Positions 8,969-17,736 of a DNA stretch of 64,000 nucleotides are shown piece after piece. The notes under the pieces are model-generated. The model did not search any database, had not been told where the DNA came from, and saw nothing but the letters and a program-made list of their open reading frames with translations. This stretch comes from Paenibacillus bouchesdurhonensis (GTDB lineage Bacteria; Bacillota; Bacilli; Paenibacillales; Paenibacillaceae). The position numbers and the translations under genes were made by a program. Where the stretch lies: the NCBI RefSeq assembly GCF_900155685.1, contig NZ_LT732548.1, positions 257,898-321,897 of the forward strand, given 5' to 3'. Position 1 is the stretch's first letter. The number at the start of each line of letters is the position of its first letter.

Positions 8969-9550
8969 ATGAAGTTATTAATCATATATACGCATCCGAA
9001 TCATCAGAGCTTGAATTATACTTTTTTGCAGGAGGTCGTTCGGGGCAGCCAGGAGAATCAGGCCGTTGCGGAGGTTAAGGTGCTTGATTTATACGAAGAA
9101 GACTTCAATCCGGTCTTGGTGTTCAATGAGCAGAAGCGGAGGAGAGATATGCATGTTGACCCGGCGCTTGCTGTTTACAGGGAACAGCTTATGTGGGCGG
9201 ACAAGATGGTGTTCATTTATCCGATCTGGTGGGGGCGGCCTCCAGCCATGCTGCTCGGATACATTGACCAGATGTTCGCTTCGGGGTTTGCATATCGAGA
9301 TCAGGGTGGAATCTTTCCAGAGGGATTGCTGAAAGGGAAGTCCGTCGTGTGCATTTCGACGATGAAGGGCCCGATGAACTATCCGCTGTTCTGGCTCAAC
9401 AACGCCCACAAAACGCTTATGCGCAAAGCGCTGTTTAACTATGTTGGCATTAAGAAGGTGAAATTCTTCGAGTTTGGCAGTATGGAGAGCCCGAAGGGGA
9501 AGCAGAAGGAGAAGCTGGAGAGGGTGTATCGGTATTTTAGGGGGGAATGA
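8969..9550 (+). CDS. NAD(P)H-dependent oxidoreductase, flavodoxin-like fold
   Basis: A 193-residue Flavodoxin_2 (MdaB/KefF/NQO-like) protein expected to reduce quinones or nitro/azo compounds with NAD(P)H and FMN. The N-terminal phosphate-binding region LIIYTHPNHQSLN, the KMVFIYPIWWGRPPAMLLGYIDQM loop and the ISTMKGP segment are standard for the family. AAGGGG lies 8 nt before the ATG at 8969, so the longer in-frame start at 8915 is not used. It is controlled in all likelihood by the divergent MarR protein. Confidence 0.9.
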   Translation: MKLLIIYTHPNHQSLNYTFLQEVVRGSQENQAVAEVKVLDLYEEDFNPVLVFNEQKRRRDMHVDPALAVYREQLMWADKMVFIYPIWWGRPPAMLLGYIDQMFASGFAYRDQGGIFPEGLLKGKSVVCISTMKGPMNYPLFWLNNAHKTLMRKALFNYVGIKKVKFFEFGSMESPKGKQKEKLERVYRYFRGE

Positions 9551-9560
9551 TTGCGTAAAG

Positions 9561-9724
9561 TTAATGAAATGCCCGTCTAACCTCTTTGTTCACACGTCTC
9601 AATATATTAATTTGATCATCAGTTAAACCCTCAGTAATAGCCATAAATTCGTCTATGGCTTCCTGCTGCGATCGCAGCAGATCAACACACCCGTTTACTT
9701 TCCGAGCTGGCGGCCTACTACTTG
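9561..9724 (-). pseudogene. Possible 3' remnant of a MarR-like regulator gene
   Basis: An open frame of 54 codons without a start codon ends at a TAA at 9561. Its last 40 residues (QQEAIDEFMAITEGL, DDQINILRRVNKEVRRAF) resemble the C-terminal dimerisation helix of MarR regulators. The reading breaks down upstream near an 18-bp palindrome. The similarity is judged by eye only. Confidence 0.3.
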
Positions 9725-9889
9725 TCTACGGAACGGATTGAGACTGGAATAGGATATATTATCGCCTGTCTGGAAGCTTGCGCTGCATTCTACAGTGAAG
9801 CCGTATTCCTCCGGTGCGTAGGGTTGTTTGAGAAGCACCGGGCATGGGCAACGCCGGAGAGGAAGAAGCAGTACACATCTAATAAGTGA
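9647..9889 (+). pseudogene. Possible C-terminal remnant of a TPR (RRNPP-like) peptide receptor
   Basis: An 81-codon open frame without a credible start codon. The protein (LLSELAAYYLSTERIETG, CLEACAAFYSEAVFLRCVGLFEKHR, ending near KKQY) reads like the last TPR-type helix pairs of Rap/NprR/AimR-like receptors. Its stop overlaps the GTG of a small signal-peptide ORF, the arrangement usual for receptor/pro-peptide pairs. The N-terminal and DNA-binding parts are missing, so it is most likely a decayed locus. Family assignment is inference. Confidence 0.3.
9663..9680. repeat. Perfect 18-bp palindrome
   Basis: CTGCTGCGATCGCAGCAG reads the same on both strands. It lies where the two facing remnant frames overlap and may mark a rearrangement junction. 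Confidence 0.6.
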
Positions 9890-10026
9890 GATGCAGAGGG
9901 GCTTTGCTGCTGATTATGTGTAGTTTTGTGTTGACCATTGCATTTCCCGTGGGGGCGATTAGTCAGGTAGATGTCATGTATCATGAACCTGGAATTAAAC
10001 CGTTGATCCATGGCTTGGGCGGATGA
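9886..10026 (+). CDS. Small exported peptide precursor, candidate signalling pro-peptide
   Basis: A 46-residue ORF beginning with a GTG that overlaps the preceding stop codon (GTGA). It has a basic N-terminus (MRCR), a hydrophobic core of about 16 residues (ALLLIMCSFVLTIAFP) and a likely signal-peptidase site near VGA. The 22-residue tail ends in LIHGLGG. Size, export signal and overlap with a TPR-like frame fit Phr/AloP-type pro-peptides. No separate ribosome site is seen, so it would depend on translational coupling. The remaining sequence to 10153 holds only the upstream region of the next gene. Confidence 0.35.
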   Translation: MRCRGALLLIMCSFVLTIAFPVGAISQVDVMYHEPGIKPLIHGLGG

Positions 10027-10153
10027 TTTTATCGTTCATCATTAAAGAGTAATCCCGTGGCAAATCGGCGACATAATTCTAATTACATAATTTCATCCCA
10101 AATAACGAAGCCTATGGCATAGCACAAATTTTGAAAGCAGGGGGAATTTTGCT

Positions 10154-11005
10154 ATGAGGTTCCGTTGGATCGTGATTTGCCTTGTTGTCCTATCTTTATG
10201 TGCCGGCTGTGCACAGAATACCAAGCAGAAGGCGCAGCAGGTTAAGCCAAATGCGAAACCCGAACAAGCCAAAATATTACAGAACGAGTCTACTACCCCT
10301 AACTTGGCAGACGGGCCGGAAAAAGTAGTGCGAAAGCCGCACCCGTTATCCTTAGCGGACTTGCGAAAGAAATACCGCAGCACTTTCATATTGAACGGCC
10401 CTTCCTCTAAAAGGGAGGTGGCCCTGACCTTTGACGATGCACCGGATGATCAATTTACACCGTTGGTGCTGGATATTTTGAAAAGGGAGGGCGTGCAAGC
10501 TACATTTTTTGTGGTGGGGAATCGGATAGAAGCTCATCCGGAAATCGTAAAGCGCATAGTTCGGGAAGGACATCTCCTTGGTAATCATTCCTATAACCAT
10601 GCCAATCTGCCTAAGCTTTCGGATGCAGATTTCCGCGAGCAAGTTATTAGGACGGATAGACTCATTAGCGAGTATACGGGCTATACCCCCAATATTATTC
10701 GACCGCCTTATGGGAACATCAGCGAAGGCCAGATCCAGTGGTTAGCAAGTCAAGGCAAGAAGATTATCAATTGGAACGTTGACTCCCTCGATTGGAAGGG
10801 CCTGACTCCGCAGGAGGTGGAGACGAATGTGCTTGCGCATGTGAAGCCTGGATCAATTATTCTACACCACTCCGGCGGCGGCAAAGGCGAGGATTTGTCC
10901 TGTACGGTCAATGCCCTGCCTAAGATCATCAAGCAGCTTAGGGACGATGGGGTTAAGCTGGTAAACGTTGCAGAGCTGCTGGATCTGAACATTCCGACTA
11001 AGTAA
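10154..11005 (+). CDS. Polysaccharide deacetylase (CE4) lipoprotein
   Basis: A 283-residue membrane-anchored NodB-homology enzyme expected to remove N- or O-acetyl groups from peptidoglycan or another extracellular polysaccharide. A lipoprotein signal with lipobox LCAGC opens the protein, followed by a Lys/Gln-rich linker and the CE4 domain (about residues 90-275). The motifs are TFDDAP (Asp pair), NHSYNHANL (metal His pair), RPPYG, NWNVDSLDW and ILHHS. Ala replaces the usual Gly in TFDDGP, a tolerated change. AGGGGGA precedes the ATG, and a terminator follows, so the gene is monocistronic. Confidence 0.92.
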   Translation: MRFRWIVICLVVLSLCAGCAQNTKQKAQQVKPNAKPEQAKILQNESTTPNLADGPEKVVRKPHPLSLADLRKKYRSTFILNGPSSKREVALTFDDAPDDQFTPLVLDILKREGVQATFFVVGNRIEAHPEIVKRIVREGHLLGNHSYNHANLPKLSDADFREQVIRTDRLISEYTGYTPNIIRPPYGNISEGQIQWLASQGKKIINWNVDSLDWKGLTPQEVETNVLAHVKPGSIILHHSGGGKGEDLSCTVNALPKIIKQLRDDGVKLVNVAELLDLNIPTK

Positions 11006-11017
11006 AGAAATATGTGA

Positions 11018-11052
11018 GGTATACTGAGGATAAATCAGTATACCTTTTGTTT
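11018..11052 (+). terminator. Terminator after the CE4 lipoprotein gene
   Basis: A perfect 10-bp stem, GGTATACTGA/TCAGTATACC, is followed by TTTTGTTTTT. Confidence 0.9.
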
Positions 11053-11118
11053 TTGTGCGGATATTCTTCTAATGTGAAATCATACTAATCAATAACTTAA
11101 TTTGGAGGAAACGGAGAA

Positions 11119-11357
11119 ATGACAGTACGCACGGTTGCCGCCACTCCCAAGGAGGATTTGGAGGATTGTGTTAAGTAAGGAGGACGTTCCAGAGAGCAGC
11201 AGCAGCCCAGCTTCTGATAGCCAGAAGCATGGAGACGACGACGTTCGCTATAAACGGGGCGGAAGAACAATTGGTTTCTAGGAGTAAGAATTCTATGAGA
11301 CGGGACAGATTCAGATCCAGCAGACGCAAAGTGTGAAGCCGGAATAGAAAAAGAACC
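11119..11357 (+). pseudogene. Degenerate small gene (function unknown)
   Basis: An ATG with a GGAGGAAAC ribosome site opens a 19-codon frame. A GTG at 11168 in another frame continues for 37 codons (SKEDVPESSSSPASDSQKHG, then YKRGGRTIGF). After two stops the same frame reads EFYETGQIQIQQTQSVKPE, ending just before a terminator. The pattern of start site, broken frame and terminator suggests a decayed gene of under 80 codons. I do not recognise the family. Between 11395 and 11675 I see nothing I can support as a gene. Confidence 0.3.
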
Positions 11358-11394
11358 GGGCAGCCATTTATGGCTGCTCCGTTCTTTAGGTTTT
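11350..11394 (+). terminator. Terminator after the degenerate small gene
   Basis: A long stem, AAGAAC plus GGCAGCCA with its complement and few mismatches, is followed by a T-rich stretch. Confidence 0.65.
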
Positions 11395-11675
11395 GCGTGT
11401 ACAAACTTGATGGCCGGACTGTTGCTTCATCGCCGTCAATGCCATTTGAGGTGAATAAAGTGGAATTCATGATTCTATTTTAGCTCTATGGTGGAAGTTA
11501 GCCGAAATAGCTGGATATGGTGTATCTAATGCGTCGCTTTAGGCTTACTTTCCTCTTGAGCCCTGCGTTTTATAGCAGTTCCCATCACTATCAGCACCGT
11601 ACAATCTCCATCTTCTGCGAGTGCATTCCTGCTTACAATTTTGAACCCTGCGCATCATCCCCATTGCATTGACCT

Positions 11676-13619
11676 CTACAAGGCCTCCCGAATTACACGC
11701 TTATAATACAGCACGGATAGAAACGCAAAGATCGAGTAGAGACCCGTATAGAGCAGCATAACCAGGATCATCGGCGTCCATAGCTCGGTACCGAACAGGA
11801 ACCAGCCAGACTTCACGGCAAAGTAGCTGTGTGACAAACCCGCAATGAGCGGAATGCCGAAGTTGAACAGCTGCTTCGCTTGAATTCCCCTTAACAAGTC
11901 TCCTTGGGTAAAGCCGAGCTTGCGCAGTATCGTATAGTTTGGCTTCTCTTCCTCGCTTTCATCCATCTGCTTGAAGTACAGAATACAGCCGGAGGTCATC
12001 AGGAAGGTGAGTCCGAGGAAGCCGACCACGAACATGATTAGTCCCATCGTTTGCTGATGGCTGTGTATGGTCGCCAGCTGTGAGTCATTGGTGCGACTGT
12101 TGCCTAAACCGAGTTCGTCAAAAACAGTGTTAGCCTCTTTGAGTTTATCTGCATCGGTAATATCGATCCCGATATATGTGGGGAAGTTCCCTTGAATTTC
12201 CGGGTCGATATCCTGTCTCAAACGTTCGAACACCGCCTGGTCTACAATAGCAATTGGAAGGCCGCGGGTGAAATAACTTGATACAAGAAACTCATCCCCC
12301 AAACCCTGAATTTGCTGTGGAATGCTCTCATGTTGACCAACCAGTTGGATCTCTCCGCTATCTTGAATCGTGAAAAAGTTACGCATCAGATCGTTATACC
12401 CCGTCAGGCGAGTCTCCTCCTCCGATAAATCAAGCTGATTGACCGCTGTTTCGCTAATGACATTCAGAATAATGGTATTGGCTCCGGAGTCGTTATTGCT
12501 AAGGTGAATATCCATCACCTGGGCGAAATCCCCTTTAACACGAAGTACGTCAATGGATGTCTCTTGAAACGGAATACCATCAGAGGTCAAAGCCTCTTTG
12601 AACTTATCGGCATCAGCTTGAACGATAAATGCGAAGTCATTAGGCACATTGTCCTTCCCCGACTGCTCGGCAGAATAATAGGAAATATAGCTGAGCGACA
12701 ACAGGCCAATGGCCAATGCCGATACCGTCGTAATGATAGTCAGCATCAGAGCGTTGGACTTCATGCGGAACATGATGGAGGAGAGGGACAGAACCTCATT
12801 AATGTTCAAATAGCCTCCTTTTTGCCGGCGAACCAGATAGAAGATGAACCGCACCGACCCCTTGTAGAACAGATACGTTCCCACGATCACCGAGCCCAGT
12901 ATGGCGACCATTGCCAGGAATAAATGGCCCATTTCAATGAAATCCCCGCTGAACAGCTTCGTGGAAATGTAATAGCCGAGTGCGATCAAGGCCAATCCGA
13001 AGATGCCAAGAATCATTTCCCATGGCGACACCTTCTTTACCTTCTCTTCCGTGGACGACCGTACTCTGAAGAGAGAGAGGATGCTCTGCCGCTTCATGAA
13101 GGTATAATTCATCAGCATTATCAGCAGATAAATGGCCAGAAATACGATGACTGTCTGAATAACGGCTTGAACAGAGAATCTTAGTGCTGCCCCAGACTCC
13201 ACCGCAGTAAATTTAAATAGAATCATAATAATCAGCTTGGAAAAAGAGAACCCGACGAACATCCCGATCAACAGCGAGCCGAAATAGAGGATAAAGTTCT
13301 CCGCCGTCAGAATACGGAATATCCGATTCTTGGTCAGCCCGATCAGTTGGAACAGCCCGATCTCTTTGCTGCGCCGTTTGATGAATAAATTGTTGGCATA
13401 CAACAGGAAGATAGACACAATGGCAATCAACAGAATCGATCCGGCGCCGATCGCCGCTCCGCCCTTGATGCTCCCTTTGATCTCATCCATAGCGGGATCA
13501 TACTGCAGCGTGACGAACGCGAAATAGAGCGCAACGCTGAAAATGAGGGCGAAGACGTACAGGTAGTAATTTTTAGCGTTCTTCTTGAGGTTGCGGAGAA
13601 TGATGTAATTAATGCTCAA
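11676..13619 (-). CDS. bceB: BceB-type ABC transporter permease
   Basis: A 647-residue permease of peptide-antibiotic detoxification ABC transporters. The N-terminus ([20 protein letters not shown]) and FtsX-like segments match BceB. About ten transmembrane helices are split by a large extracellular domain (about residues 310-520) that in this family contacts the antibiotic and the sensor kinase. Translation starts at a TTG inside the 3' end of bceA, with AGGAGG 8 nt upstream, so the two genes are translationally coupled. With BceA it should free lipid II-cycle intermediates from bacitracin-like compounds and signal flux to BceS. Confidence 0.93.
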   Translation of the reverse strand: MSINYIILRNLKKNAKNYYLYVFALIFSVALYFAFVTLQYDPAMDEIKGSIKGGAAIGAGSILLIAIVSIFLLYANNLFIKRRSKEIGLFQLIGLTKNRIFRILTAENFILYFGSLLIGMFVGFSFSKLIIMILFKFTAVESGAALRFSVQAVIQTVIVFLAIYLLIMLMNYTFMKRQSILSLFRVRSSTEEKVKKVSPWEMILGIFGLALIALGYYISTKLFSGDFIEMGHLFLAMVAILGSVIVGTYLFYKGSVRFIFYLVRRQKGGYLNINEVLSLSSIMFRMKSNALMLTIITTVSALAIGLLSLSYISYYSAEQSGKDNVPNDFAFIVQADADKFKEALTSDGIPFQETSIDVLRVKGDFAQVMDIHLSNNDSGANTIILNVISETAVNQLDLSEEETRLTGYNDLMRNFFTIQDSGEIQLVGQHESIPQQIQGLGDEFLVSSYFTRGLPIAIVDQAVFERLRQDIDPEIQGNFPTYIGIDITDADKLKEANTVFDELGLGNSRTNDSQLATIHSHQQTMGLIMFVVGFLGLTFLMTSGCILYFKQMDESEEEKPNYTILRKLGFTQGDLLRGIQAKQLFNFGIPLIAGLSHSYFAVKSGWFLFGTELWTPMILVMLLYTGLYSIFAFLSVLYYKRVIREAL

Positions 13620-14370
13620 CCTGCACCCCTCCTAGTACTCCTTGCGTTTTCATAATGTCCTTGAAGAAAGTCTGCCGCGTCTCTTCTCCTTTATTGAGCT
13701 GCGTGTAAACCTGCCCATCCTTGATAAATATAACCCGGCTGCAATAGCTCGCAGCGACCGGATCATGCGTCACCATCACGATCGTGGCTTGCCGCTTCTT
13801 GTTCATTTCGCTTAGCTTGTTGAGCAGATCCGAGGCCGATTTGGAATCCAGCGCCCCCGTAGGCTCATCCGCAAAAATAATGCTTGGCTCGTGGATAAAC
13901 GCCCGAGCGGCCGAGGTGCGCTGCTTCTGCCCTCCGGAAATTTCATTCGGATACTTATCCTTGATCTCATGAATTCCCAGCTCGGTCGCGACCGCTTGAA
14001 ACCTTTGGTTAGCCTCTTTCTTGGACACATTGGAAACCGACAGCGGAAGCAGGATGTTCTCCTTCACTGTGAGCGTGTCGAGCAAATTATACTCCTGAAA
14101 AATAAACCCCAAATGCCGCTTGCGGAACTCTGCCAGCTCCCTCTCTTTCATACCCGTCATTTCATGGCCTTCGATCAGCACGATGCCGTCACTGGCCTGA
14201 TCGATGGAAGAGAGGACATTCAACAAGGTCGTCTTTCCGGAACCTGAGGCTCCCATGATTCCGATGAACTCCCCTTGGTCGATGCTTAGATCGATCCCTT
14301 TTAACACTTCTTGTTTATTGAATCTATTGCCGTAGCTTTTATGAATTTTAGTGGCTTCCAGAATCGCCAT
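13609..14370 (-). CDS. bceA: BceA-type ABC transporter ATP-binding protein
   Basis: A 253-residue ATPase of the MacB/BceA class. Walker [11 protein letters not shown]-loop [11 protein letters not shown], signature SGGQKQR, Walker [13 protein letters not shown] and the switch His in VTHD are all intact. It is the first gene of the bceAB transcription unit; a perfect inverted repeat 83 nt upstream is the likely BceR operator. It overlaps bceB by 11 nt. It powers the antibiotic-detoxification transporter in the cytoplasmic membrane. Confidence 0.95.
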   Translation of the reverse strand: MAILEATKIHKSYGNRFNKQEVLKGIDLSIDQGEFIGIMGASGSGKTTLLNVLSSIDQASDGIVLIEGHEMTGMKERELAEFRKRHLGFIFQEYNLLDTLTVKENILLPLSVSNVSKKEANQRFQAVATELGIHEIKDKYPNEISGGQKQRTSAARAFIHEPSIIFADEPTGALDSKSASDLLNKLSEMNKKRQATIVMVTHDPVAASYCSRVIFIKDGQVYTQLNKGEETRQTFFKDIMKTQGVLGGVQVEH

Positions 14371-14452
14371 TTCTCCACACTCCTTTATTCAGTAGCTCCA
14401 GTATAAAAGGGATCGCCGTTCTCGTTCCTTCGTTTCGCCGAACAATTGAACA

Positions 14453-14480
14453 AGGCATGTGACAATGTTGTCACATGCCT
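14453..14480. promoter_or_regulatory. Perfect 13-bp inverted repeat, likely BceR operator
   Basis: AGGCATGTGACAA and TTGTCACATGCCT flank a 2-nt centre. The core TGACA-N4-TGTCA fits the form reported for BceR-like regulators (TNACA-N4-TGTNA). It lies between bceS and bceA and has no T-run on either side, so an operator is more likely than a terminator. Confidence 0.7.
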
Positions 14481-14483
14481 GCG

Positions 14484-15488
14484 CTATTCGCCTTGAACCC
14501 GGACGAATGCATTCCGCTGCGGGAAGATGAGGCTTGCCGTCGTGCCGGCTCCCGCTACGGAGGTGATATTTATGCGGATATGAAGCGGCTGGGCGGCTTT
14601 GTGGGCTAAGTACAGGCCCATGCCGGTTGCTTTTTCTTCATGATGCTTGGTCGTCGAGGTGAAGCCTTTATCGAAAATGCGGGGAAGATCCCGTGAATCG
14701 ATCCCCCGGCCTTGATCCTGTATGTCCAGAACGATGTGGCCTCCGTGGGTATAGCTCTTCACGCTAATGTCTCCCGCCTCGCTGTATTTCACGGCATTGG
14801 TCAGCAGCTGACGGACAATGAAGGCAAGCCACTTGCCATCGCTCAGCACCTCGGTCGCCTGTAAATCCACCTCAAAGCCAAGTCCTTTCTGCATGCACCA
14901 TGACCGCAGAGTACGTATTTCTGCGAAGAGTATAGCCTTCACGTCAAGCCATTCGACATACAAATCATTTTCCATGGAGGGGATTCGCTTCTGGTGCAGC
15001 TGTTGATCAAGCAGGAGGTGGATGCGCAGCCATTCGTAGGTCAACTGCGTCTTCAGGGTCTCGTCCTCCAGACGTTCCAGCATGAGATGCATCGCGGTAA
15101 GCGGCGTCTTCACTTCATGGATCCAGGACAGGAGATAATCTTTCTCCTCCTCCAGAGTGGCGCGGTTATACACGGCTTCTTCCTTGAGCCGTTTCGTCTG
15201 TTCAAGGAGAAGGGTTCGGGTCATTCTCTCGAAGGGTCGGTGCCCTTCCACTAAGTCCGTTACGTCAAGATCCGGTTCCCAATCCTCCAGATTTTTATAG
15301 AACCGGGTCTCCTGCTGGTAGCGGACGAGGAGAAAGATGATGAAGATCATCGCGGATAGAAACACGATGTAGAGCAGGGAGCGGAGTGGAATCTCCGGGT
15401 CGAGATAGGCGATGGACAAGGTGAGCAGCTGCAGGGTAATGACGAGCAGAATCCAGCTGCGGCGCTCGATCAGGTATTTTCTAATCAT
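14484..15488 (-). CDS. bceS: BceS-type intramembrane-sensing histidine kinase
   Basis: A 334-residue kinase with two closely spaced transmembrane helices and almost no extracellular loop, the mark of kinases that sense through their partner BceAB transporter. The dimerisation helix has the phospho-acceptor SWIHEVKTPLTAMHL; the ATPase domain shows the N box (LLTNAVKYS), DQGRGID and the G box (GMGLYLA). The start at 15488 (MIRKYLIERR) has GGTGA upstream and overlaps the end of bceR by 8 nt, so the in-frame extension to 15578 is rejected. It phosphorylates BceR when the transporter handles its antibiotic. Confidence 0.93.
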   Translation of the reverse strand: MIRKYLIERRSWILLVITLQLLTLSIAYLDPEIPLRSLLYIVFLSAMIFIIFLLVRYQQETRFYKNLEDWEPDLDVTDLVEGHRPFERMTRTLLLEQTKRLKEEAVYNRATLEEEKDYLLSWIHEVKTPLTAMHLMLERLEDETLKTQLTYEWLRIHLLLDQQLHQKRIPSMENDLYVEWLDVKAILFAEIRTLRSWCMQKGLGFEVDLQATEVLSDGKWLAFIVRQLLTNAVKYSEAGDISVKSYTHGGHIVLDIQDQGRGIDSRDLPRIFDKGFTSTTKHHEEKATGMGLYLAHKAAQPLHIRINITSVAGAGTTASLIFPQRNAFVRVQGE

Positions 15489-16215
15489 GGGCTTCACCTT
15501 CCTGGGTGGCCATGTAGTCTTGCCCGCCCTTGGTCTCTTCCTGGATAGCGATGTAGCCTTGCCCAACCTTCGTCTCAATCATGCGGCCCAAGCCAAGCTC
15601 GTCCAGCTTCTTGCGCAGCCGATTTACGTTGACCGTCAACGTATTGTCGCTAATGAAACGCTCGTCATCCCAGAGGCTCTTAATCAGCTCTTCCCGGGCA
15701 ACGATTTTGTTCTTCTGCTCAATGAGCAGCTTTAGTATGTAAATTTCATTCTTGGTGAGCTCGATCATGCCTTCCGTGTTCCTAACCGTATTCTTCTCAT
15801 AATCGATCGTGGCCCCGCACCAGGTGCGGAGCGAGACCGCTTCCGTATTATAATCATAGACACGTCGCAGGGTGGCCTGAATCTTCGCCACAAGCACATC
15901 GAAATGGAAGGGCTTCTGAATGAAATCGTCGGCTCCCAGCTGCATGGACATAACCATATCCGTAGGATGGTCGCGCGACGACAGGAAAATAATCGGCACG
16001 TGGGAATGGGCGCGAATCATCCGGCACCAATGAAATCCGTCGAACTTCGGCAGCTGGATATCAACAACGACGAGATCCGGCTTCACCGCTGCGAACTCCT
16101 GCATGACGCTGCTGAAATCCTCAATGCCATATACTTCATAGCTCCATTGCTGCAGCCGTTCCCGAATTTCGCTAAATAGGCTGGCGTCATCTTCGATCAG
16201 CATAATTTTGAACAT
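15481..16215 (-). CDS. bceR: BceR-type OmpR-family response regulator
   Basis: A 244-residue regulator with a receiver domain (acidic pair EDD, phospho-Asp in VVDIQLP, switch Lys in QKPF) and a C-terminal winged helix (residues about 140-225, ending KVGQGYIAI). It should activate bceAB through the palindrome at 14453-14480. The tail is unusual: about 13 residues are repeated (GQGYIAIQEETK then GQDYMATQEGEA) through a 39-nt tandem duplication, making the protein longer than typical members. It is first in the bceRS pair, with GGTGGTG before the ATG. Confidence 0.93.
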   Translation of the reverse strand: MFKIMLIEDDASLFSEIRERLQQWSYEVYGIEDFSSVMQEFAAVKPDLVVVDIQLPKFDGFHWCRMIRAHSHVPIIFLSSRDHPTDMVMSMQLGADDFIQKPFHFDVLVAKIQATLRRVYDYNTEAVSLRTWCGATIDYEKNTVRNTEGMIELTKNEIYILKLLIEQKNKIVAREELIKSLWDDERFISDNTLTVNVNRLRKKLDELGLGRMIETKVGQGYIAIQEETKGGQDYMATQEGEAHD

Positions 16216-16332
16216 GGCGTCACCACCATAAATAGTTTATAAACCATCTTTACATTATACACACTATAATATCAAACATTTAATCCATGGATAGGGGCTT
16301 ATAAATTCCTCAGATCTGTCAGCAAATCAATA

Positions 16333-16367
16333 ATAAAGGAGCAGTTCACATTGAACGGCTCCTTTAT
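16333..16367 (-). terminator. Hairpin, terminator for the NlpC/P60 gene
   Basis: An 8-9 bp stem (TAAAGGAGC/GCTCCTTTA) with an inner GTTC/GAAC pairing lies 150 nt beyond the NlpC/P60 stop. The rest of 16216-16515 holds the bceR upstream region and no gene I can support. Confidence 0.6.
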
Positions 16368-16515
16368 CCTATGCAATAGTCTATTCATATCCCTAGGGGC
16401 ATCCGCAAAGGTAGATTAAATAACCTTTATGCCTTCCGCAGTTTCCCGTAACTTCTCGCACTCTTTTGTTGCAATTATCCGTAACTGCAGCTGTACATAA
16501 TTTCCATACATCTGC

Positions 16516-17589
16516 TCAAAAGACCCTGCGGGCCGTTACAAACCTTTCCTTCCAATAGCCGTCAAATTCCCCGATGTGAACGCCCAGCTTCTTCGAGTAG
16601 GTGTGCAGAATTTGATTGTTACCCGCATAAATCCCGACATGGCCAATATCCAAGCCTCGTGCGCCGAAGAAGAGCAGATCCCCGGTGCGCAGTTCATCTA
16701 TAACGACCTCTTGGCCTTCTTTGGCTTGATTGTAGGAGACTCGTGGGAGCTCAATGCCCAGCGTTTCCTGGAAGATACGCTTCACAAAGGAAGAGCAGTC
16801 GAACGTATTCGTCTGGTCGGGCGAAGCCCCGAACTCATACGGCGTGCCTAAGTATTGCTGTCCATATGTAATTAACGCCTGTCTTTGTCGTTCAATGAGG
16901 GCAGGACTCGTATAATCGGTAAATTTCGGCTTGGCTGAGATATATCCACGCTTATGATCCCGGGTACGTACCTCCAGCCAAAAGGCATCGACTTCACGAA
17001 TGACATGAACTTTCTCTCCTGCAGGGATCAGCTCACCCGTAGCTGAACCTTCCTCGGTATCCGGCTGGCTGCGAAGATTAACGCCCCAAAGGATGCTAGT
17101 CTCATAGTTTATCGGAGACGAGATATGAACCGTTCGCGTGTCAGCCGACCATTTGACGGTGCTGCCCAAGGTTTCGCTGACGAACCGCAGCGGCACCAAG
17201 GTGTACCCGTTCTCAATTCGGCCGGGAACGGTCAGGCTAACCGACTGGCCGTTGAGATCAGCGGCGGCATCACCTATGCGATAAGTAAGCTTCAGGTCGT
17301 CTTTGGTTGCGGTAAGTGTCTTGGTCGTGCCGTCCCAAACCAGCTCGGCGCCTTGTTCCTCGAACAGTCCCCGGATCGGGACGAGTACCGTGCCGTTCAC
17401 GATCAGCGGTTCCGTCTCGGCTTCTAGCTGCCGGTCGTCCAGGTAAATGGCAATGGGCTTGGAATGCGACTGAATTAAAGATTGCGAATGAGCATCTGCG
17501 CTGCCCGTTTCTGTCTGCCCATGGACAGGAGCGGCATACAGCAGTGATGCTGCGAGAACAAACAGCAGTAAGCTTTGGTTACTTTTCAT
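16516..17589 (-). CDS. Secreted NlpC/P60 endopeptidase with stalk and SH3-like domains
   Basis: A 357-residue exported cell-wall hydrolase. After a signal peptide (cleavage near VHG) comes a copper-amine-oxidase-N 'stalk' domain (about residues 45-155, IAIYLDDRQLEAE to TVHIS), then an SH3-like segment (about 165-215, GVNLRSQPD), then a C-terminal NlpC/P60 domain (about 235-357). Catalytic Cys is in TFDCSSFV and catalytic His in IGHVGIY. The family cuts gamma-D-Glu-diamino acid bonds in peptide stems. No partner gene is adjacent; the Bce module upstream also deals with the wall, but a link is only circumstantial. Confidence 0.92.
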   Translation of the reverse strand: MKSNQSLLLFVLAASLLYAAPVHGQTETGSADAHSQSLIQSHSKPIAIYLDDRQLEAETEPLIVNGTVLVPIRGLFEEQGAELVWDGTTKTLTATKDDLKLTYRIGDAAADLNGQSVSLTVPGRIENGYTLVPLRFVSETLGSTVKWSADTRTVHISSPINYETSILWGVNLRSQPDTEEGSATGELIPAGEKVHVIREVDAFWLEVRTRDHKRGYISAKPKFTDYTSPALIERQRQALITYGQQYLGTPYEFGASPDQTNTFDCSSFVKRIFQETLGIELPRVSYNQAKEGQEVVIDELRTGDLLFFGARGLDIGHVGIYAGNNQILHTYSKKLGVHIGEFDGYWKERFVTARRVF

Positions 17590-17690
17590 ATGTCATCACC
17601 CTGTTGATTGGTATGTTCATATAGTTGGACGAGGGCAAGCTGGATTAGTTGTGATCCAAATATTTCCTGACACTGATTATTGAAAGAATA

Positions 17691-17724
17691 AAACCAGCCC
17701 CGGATGAATGGTTTGGGCTGGTTT
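17691..17724 (-). terminator. Terminator at the end of the mannan operon
   Basis: A 10-bp stem (AAACCAGCCC/GGGCTGGTTT) lies 13 nt beyond the GH26 stop, followed on the minus strand by TTTTATTCTTT. Confidence 0.8.
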
Positions 17725-17736
17725 TTAGTTTATAAA

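Noticed and set aside
11171..11470. 99-codon minus-strand ORF
   Set aside because: It runs through a terminator and the degenerate plus-strand frame, lacks a ribosome site and resembles nothing; most likely chance.
11526..11651. Minus-strand frame downstream of bceB (about 40 codons, GFKIVSRNALAEDGDC...)
   Set aside because: No start codon and no ribosome site, and I recognise no family. It may be debris, but it cannot be supported as a gene.
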